Shown: one piece after another, positions 22,880 to 25,527 of the stretch
How the letters are laid out: each line of letters opens with the position of its first letter
How positions within the stretch are numbered: the first letter of the stretch is position 1
Origin: an uncultured Coriobacteriaceae bacterium
Lineage (GTDB): Bacteria > Actinomycetota > Coriobacteriia > Coriobacteriales > Eggerthellaceae
DNA length: 25,527 nucleotides
Direction of reading: 5' to 3'
NCBI GenBank assembly: GCA_900539675.1
Contig: UQDJ01000025.1
Location: forward strand, 1-25,527
Program-made: the position numbers and the translations under genes
Notes under the pieces: generated by a model
Told to the model about the DNA's origin: nothing
What the model saw: the letters and a program-made list of their open reading frames with translations, nothing else
Database searches by the model: none

Positions 22880-23539
22880 TTACTTGAGCGTTGAGGCTTC
22901 TTCTCGTATTGCTTTGCGCATACCTATGACACCCTTCACGATGTAGTAAATCGTGGTAAACGTTGCCAAAATAATGCCTGCGTAAATAAACCAGAAACCC
23001 CAGCAATAAGCATCATGAGAAAAACCGGGCAACCATCCGAAATCGCAGAGGCCTAAACCCTGTAAGAGCGGCCAGTTCAGCAATACTGCAGCAAAGCCTA
23101 TGTATAAAAACGTGGTAGCAAATTTACCGGGATAAATAACCGGGACACGAACTTTCCAGCGGGAGAGCAGATACGAACCACCAGCCAGCATAAAAAGATC
23201 ACGCAGAACAACGAATAAGATAATCCACAGGGGCATACGTCCGATTAAGAACAGACCGAGCACACCAGAAATCATCAGAAGTCTGTCGACGAAGGGGTCG
23301 AGTAACTGCCCTAGTTTTGATACCGTATGGGTGCGACGAGCAACCTGACCATCAACCCAGTCAGTGGATGCTGCAATGGCAAAGATCAGCGTAGCTGCAA
23401 GGTTGTAATTGTTGAACAGCAGAATGAAAAACACGGGGATCATGCATAAGCGGATAAAAGAAAGAAAGTTTGGCAGGGTAAGAACCTTATTTAATACTAC
23501 TGCCTCTTCGTCATCGTGTTTAGCAGCTGCAGCTGTCAT
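22880..23539 (-). CDS. pgsA: CDP-alcohol phosphatidyltransferase, probable CDP-diacylglycerol--glycerol-3-phosphate 3-phosphatidyltransferase
   Basis: A membrane enzyme of phospholipid head-group synthesis. The complete CDP-alcohol phosphotransferase motif is seen as D60xxD63G64xxA67R68, then G77xxxD81xxxD85. It is followed by hydrophobic helices, and preceded by LPNFLSFIRLCMIPVFF, which is typical of PgsA. A polar 18-residue extension precedes the first helix. The ATG at 23539 with GGAGG seven bases upstream is chosen; the longer ORF start at 23569 would lie inside a strong hairpin. PgsA is the likeliest subgroup, but a cardiolipin- or other-alcohol-specific member is not excluded. Confidence 0.87.
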   Translation of the reverse strand: MTAAAAKHDDEEAVVLNKVLTLPNFLSFIRLCMIPVFFILLFNNYNLAATLIFAIAASTDWVDGQVARRTHTVSKLGQLLDPFVDRLLMISGVLGLFLIGRMPLWIILFVVLRDLFMLAGGSYLLSRWKVRVPVIYPGKFATTFLYIGFAAVLLNWPLLQGLGLCDFGWLPGFSHDAYCWGFWFIYAGIILATFTTIYYIVKGVIGMRKAIREEASTLK

Positions 23540-23556
23540 GTATGCCTCCACATAAG

Positions 23557-23579
23557 AACCGGGCCTCACTGGCCCGGTT
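23557..23579 (-). terminator. GC-rich hairpin between echF and pgsA (terminator or leader element)
   Basis: AACCGGGCC and GGCCCGGTT form a perfect 9-bp stem with a 5-base loop. On the minus strand only TTCTT follows, so termination would be weak. It ends about 11 bases before the pgsA ribosome binding site, so a leader role is an alternative. Confidence 0.5.
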
Positions 23580-23588
23580 TAACGACTT

Positions 23589-23615
23589 GATATAACACCT
23601 TATGAGTTTATACAA
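23589..23615 (-). promoter_or_regulatory. Weak candidate pgsA promoter
   Basis: On the minus strand TTGTAT (complement of 23610-23615), a short 15-base spacer and an extended -10, TGTTATATC (complement of 23589-23597). It lies upstream of the hairpin, so the transcript would carry the hairpin in its leader. Confidence 0.3.
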
Positions 23616-23711
23616 CATATTCAAATAAAGCTATGAAGGCGTTTCAATCCTGTAAGTTTCCACCATTAATCTGAAAACATTAAGGGAGCATTAAGACATT
23701 CCTTTAGACGG

Positions 23712-24170
23712 TTATTCGGTTTTCTGGGCATTCGCCTTTTCACGGGCGGCTTTAGCTTCTTTTGCAGCTTTAATGCGCGCTGCTTTTTCAGCTTCCTTAG
23801 CAGCAAGTTCTTGTTTTTGCGCTTCGCTCAGTGGTGGACGTTCAACCAATACCACCGATTTTTCCAGTGTCGGATGAAGTAACACAGGGTTCATGCTTAA
23901 ACAGTGTTTCGGACATTCGCGAATACAGGAGCCGCATTGAATGCACGAAAAGCGGTCGATCGACCAGGTTTTCTTTTCGCGATCTACGGTGATTGAATTC
24001 GTAGGACAATGCTTTACGCACTTCGAACATGAAATACACTCTTCGATGTTGCACTCCACTGCACCCTTCATAGAGTCAGGATGCTTGGGCTCTTCATAGG
24101 GGTAGCGCGTGGTAATTGGCTTCTTGAAGAGCGAGCGCAAGGTCATTTTTCCTAATTTGAAACCACCCAT
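23712..24170 (-). CDS. echF: Ech-type hydrogenase ferredoxin subunit (EchF/NuoI-like)
   Basis: A polyferredoxin subunit that passes electrons from ferredoxin to the hydrogenase module. It has two [4Fe-4S] motifs, C45-C48-C51-C55 and C76-C79-C82-C86 (CISCSKCVKHCP and CIQCGSCIRECP). The last ~40 residues are an Ala/Lys/Glu-rich helix not found in typical EchF. The upstream echE codons GAAAGG directly before its TAA act as ribosome binding site for the ATG at 24170, indicating translational coupling. It is the last gene of the hydrogenase unit. Confidence 0.9.
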   Translation of the reverse strand: MGGFKLGKMTLRSLFKKPITTRYPYEEPKHPDSMKGAVECNIEECISCSKCVKHCPTNSITVDREKKTWSIDRFSCIQCGSCIRECPKHCLSMNPVLLHPTLEKSVVLVERPPLSEAQKQELAAKEAEKAARIKAAKEAKAAREKANAQKTE

Positions 24171-24175
24171 AGCTC

Positions 24176-25264
24176 TTACCTTTCAGTACAGCTAATGCAC
24201 GGGTCGATAGAAAGCACGATCATGTTTACATCAGCTAAATCGCATCCCTTTAGGGCCATTGTCATGCCAGCAATATTCTGGGAACTAGGCGTTCGCATGC
24301 GCATACGCTCTAAATACTTTGAACCATTGCCGCTGCAGTAGTAATACACCTCACCGCGGGGTTGTTCGAGAATACCGCAGGCTTCGCTTCCTGCTTCAGG
24401 AGCACCTTTTACTTGAACATGAATAGGACCATCAGGGATCTTGTCAATGAGATCATTGATGATATCAATAGATTGAAGCACTTCAAGCGCGCGCACCTTA
24501 ATGCGGGCATACACATCGCCCTGGGAATCCAATATGGGTTCGAAGTTATTCATAAAGGCATAGCCGCCCAAGCCCAAACAGCGTACATCGTTATTTACGT
24601 TGCTAGCACGAGCGAAGGGACCCACCATGCCATAGTCTATTGCTTCATCGTATGACAGGACACCTACTCCAACGGTGCGGTTTTTTACGGACGAATCGTT
24701 CAAGAATGCCTTGCAGATTTCACCATATTCCTTGCGCATTTCACGCAGGGTATCTTTGATTGCAGCCAGCATAGGCGCTTCAATATCTTTCGTTACACCA
24801 CCGAGCAGTGTGTAGGAAAGAATAACACGGCCACCTGAAACCTTTTCAAATATATCTAAGATACGCTCACGCAAGCGCCAGGTATGCATAAACAGGCTTT
24901 CATATCCAAAAGCGTCTGCGGTCAGACCCATCCACAACAGATGTGAGTGCATACGGGAAAGTTCGTGCATAATGGTGCGCAAGAATTGAGCACGCTCGGG
25001 AACTTCGACATGCATGAGTGATTCAACGGTTTCTGCATAACCGTAGCTATGACCAAACGCGCAAATGCCGCAAATGCGTTCAGCTACATAGATATATTGA
25101 TGGATGTCATAGCGTTCAACCAGCTTTTCAAGACCACGATGAATAAAACCAATTTGGGGTAATACATCCACAACAGTTTCATCTTGGACCACAAGGTCAA
25201 GGTGAAGCGGCTCAGGCAAAACGGGATGCTGGGGGCCAAAGGGTATAACTTGAGCTTTTCCCAT
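24176..25264 (-). CDS. echE: Ech-type [NiFe] hydrogenase large subunit
   Basis: The catalytic subunit of a group 4 membrane-bound hydrogenase, related to complex I NuoD. Both Ni-binding CxxC pairs are intact: ERICGICAFGH (C65, C68) and DPCISCTER (C356, C359), which separates it from NuoD, where these are lost. The protein stops three residues after the last Cys, so there is no C-terminal peptide for a maturation protease to remove, as in Ech/CooH-type enzymes. Its 362 residues match EchE. AAGGGGAG precedes the ATG at 25264, two bases after the preceding stop. It reduces protons with electrons from ferredoxin, probably with ion pumping by the membrane subunits beyond the window. Confidence 0.94.
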   Translation of the reverse strand: MGKAQVIPFGPQHPVLPEPLHLDLVVQDETVVDVLPQIGFIHRGLEKLVERYDIHQYIYVAERICGICAFGHSYGYAETVESLMHVEVPERAQFLRTIMHELSRMHSHLLWMGLTADAFGYESLFMHTWRLRERILDIFEKVSGGRVILSYTLLGGVTKDIEAPMLAAIKDTLREMRKEYGEICKAFLNDSSVKNRTVGVGVLSYDEAIDYGMVGPFARASNVNNDVRCLGLGGYAFMNNFEPILDSQGDVYARIKVRALEVLQSIDIINDLIDKIPDGPIHVQVKGAPEAGSEACGILEQPRGEVYYYCSGNGSKYLERMRMRTPSSQNIAGMTMALKGCDLADVNMIVLSIDPCISCTER

Positions 25265-25266
25265 TC

Positions 25267-25527
25267 TTACTCCCCTTCCTTCTGAGTAGCAGCCTTCTTG
25301 GCACGTGCTTGCATAGCAGCACGAACTTTTGCAGCCTTTTCAGGATCCATATTGGCAAGTTTCTTTTCTAACTCTTCTTCCGATAAAGATGGCATTTTAG
25401 GAGTGGTCGGCGAACTGGCCTTGGCCGTTTTGCCCGCATCAGAAGTATCTGATGATGCATCGTCATGCTCGTTAGCTTCTGCTTTCAAACGAGCCTCACG
25501 TGCCTTTTTAGCAGCAGCAATTTTTTC
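25267..25527 (-). CDS. C-terminal part of the gene upstream of echE, probably an EchD/NuoC-like subunit (runs off the window)
   Basis: The frame is open from the right edge (EKIAAAKKAREARLKAEANE...) to a TAA at 25267; only 86 residues are seen. What is visible is entirely low-complexity: Lys/Ala/Glu-rich helices around a Ser/Thr/Pro linker, ending in KKAATQKEGE. Nothing here by itself identifies a family. The call rests on the usual echD-echE-echF order and the 2-base gap to echE. An internal TTG at 25488 is not needed as a start, since the frame continues beyond the window. Confidence 0.7.
   Translation of the reverse strand, partial: EKIAAAKKAREARLKAEANEHDDASSDTSDAGKTAKASSPTTPKMPSLSEEELEKKLANMDPEKAAKVRAAMQARAKKAATQKEGE

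Overview
This is a 25.5-kb stretch of ordinary chromosomal backbone. It is dense in genes, of moderate-to-low GC (judged by eye, not counted), and contains no rRNA, tRNA, CRISPR array, transposase or phage gene that I can see. The gene set suggests an anaerobic, non-sporulating actinobacterium of the class Coriobacteriia (Eggerthellales-like, Cryptobacterium being one possibility). The reasons are a LexA and SOS boxes of the Gram-positive/actinobacterial type, the lexA / small membrane gene / nrdR layout known from Corynebacterium and Mycobacterium, menaquinone prenylation, an Ech-type [NiFe] hydrogenase and an indolepyruvate:ferredoxin oxidoreductase. The taxonomic call is inference from gene content only.

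Positions 1-9061 (plus strand) form an RNA/DNA maintenance block: recX, rny (RNase Y), a GHKL-fold ATPase, spoVS, miaB, miaA, dapF and hflX. The order rny - X - spoVS - miaB matches the Bacillus neighbourhood rny-ymdB-spoVS-...-miaB, but here a GHKL ATPase of unknown role occupies the ymdB position. miaB and miaA act successively on A37 of the same tRNAs.

Positions 9091-11215 hold an SOS/nucleotide block. lexA (minus) and an unrecognised 143-residue tail-anchored protein (plus) diverge from a 109-bp region carrying three SOS boxes of the CGAAC-N4-GTTCG type. nrdR (with a good NrdR-like box in front) and dut follow. The unknown protein sits where SOS cell-division inhibitors lie in other Gram-positives and is the best candidate in this window for something undescribed. 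After a terminator, a promoter embedded in a large nested dyad precedes a hotdog thioesterase overlapping a menA-like prenyltransferase (11374-12743). A short non-coding gap with a 43-bp tandem duplication follows.

From 12900 to the right end everything is on the minus strand. Read in the direction of transcription it is: an Ech-type hydrogenase end (partial echD-like, echE, echF), a pgsA-like phosphatidyltransferase, a VanW/PG-binding surface protein, a D,D-carboxypeptidase, a zinc-ribbon/FHA protein, iorA, iorB, a tandem-ACT protein, a PaaK-type aryl-CoA ligase, and gluQ. iorA-iorB-ACT-paaK is a tight unit for aromatic 2-oxoacid/arylacetate metabolism. The ferredoxin it reduces could be re-oxidised by the hydrogenase (inference). 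vanW-dacA-FHA forms a cell-envelope unit just upstream of it.
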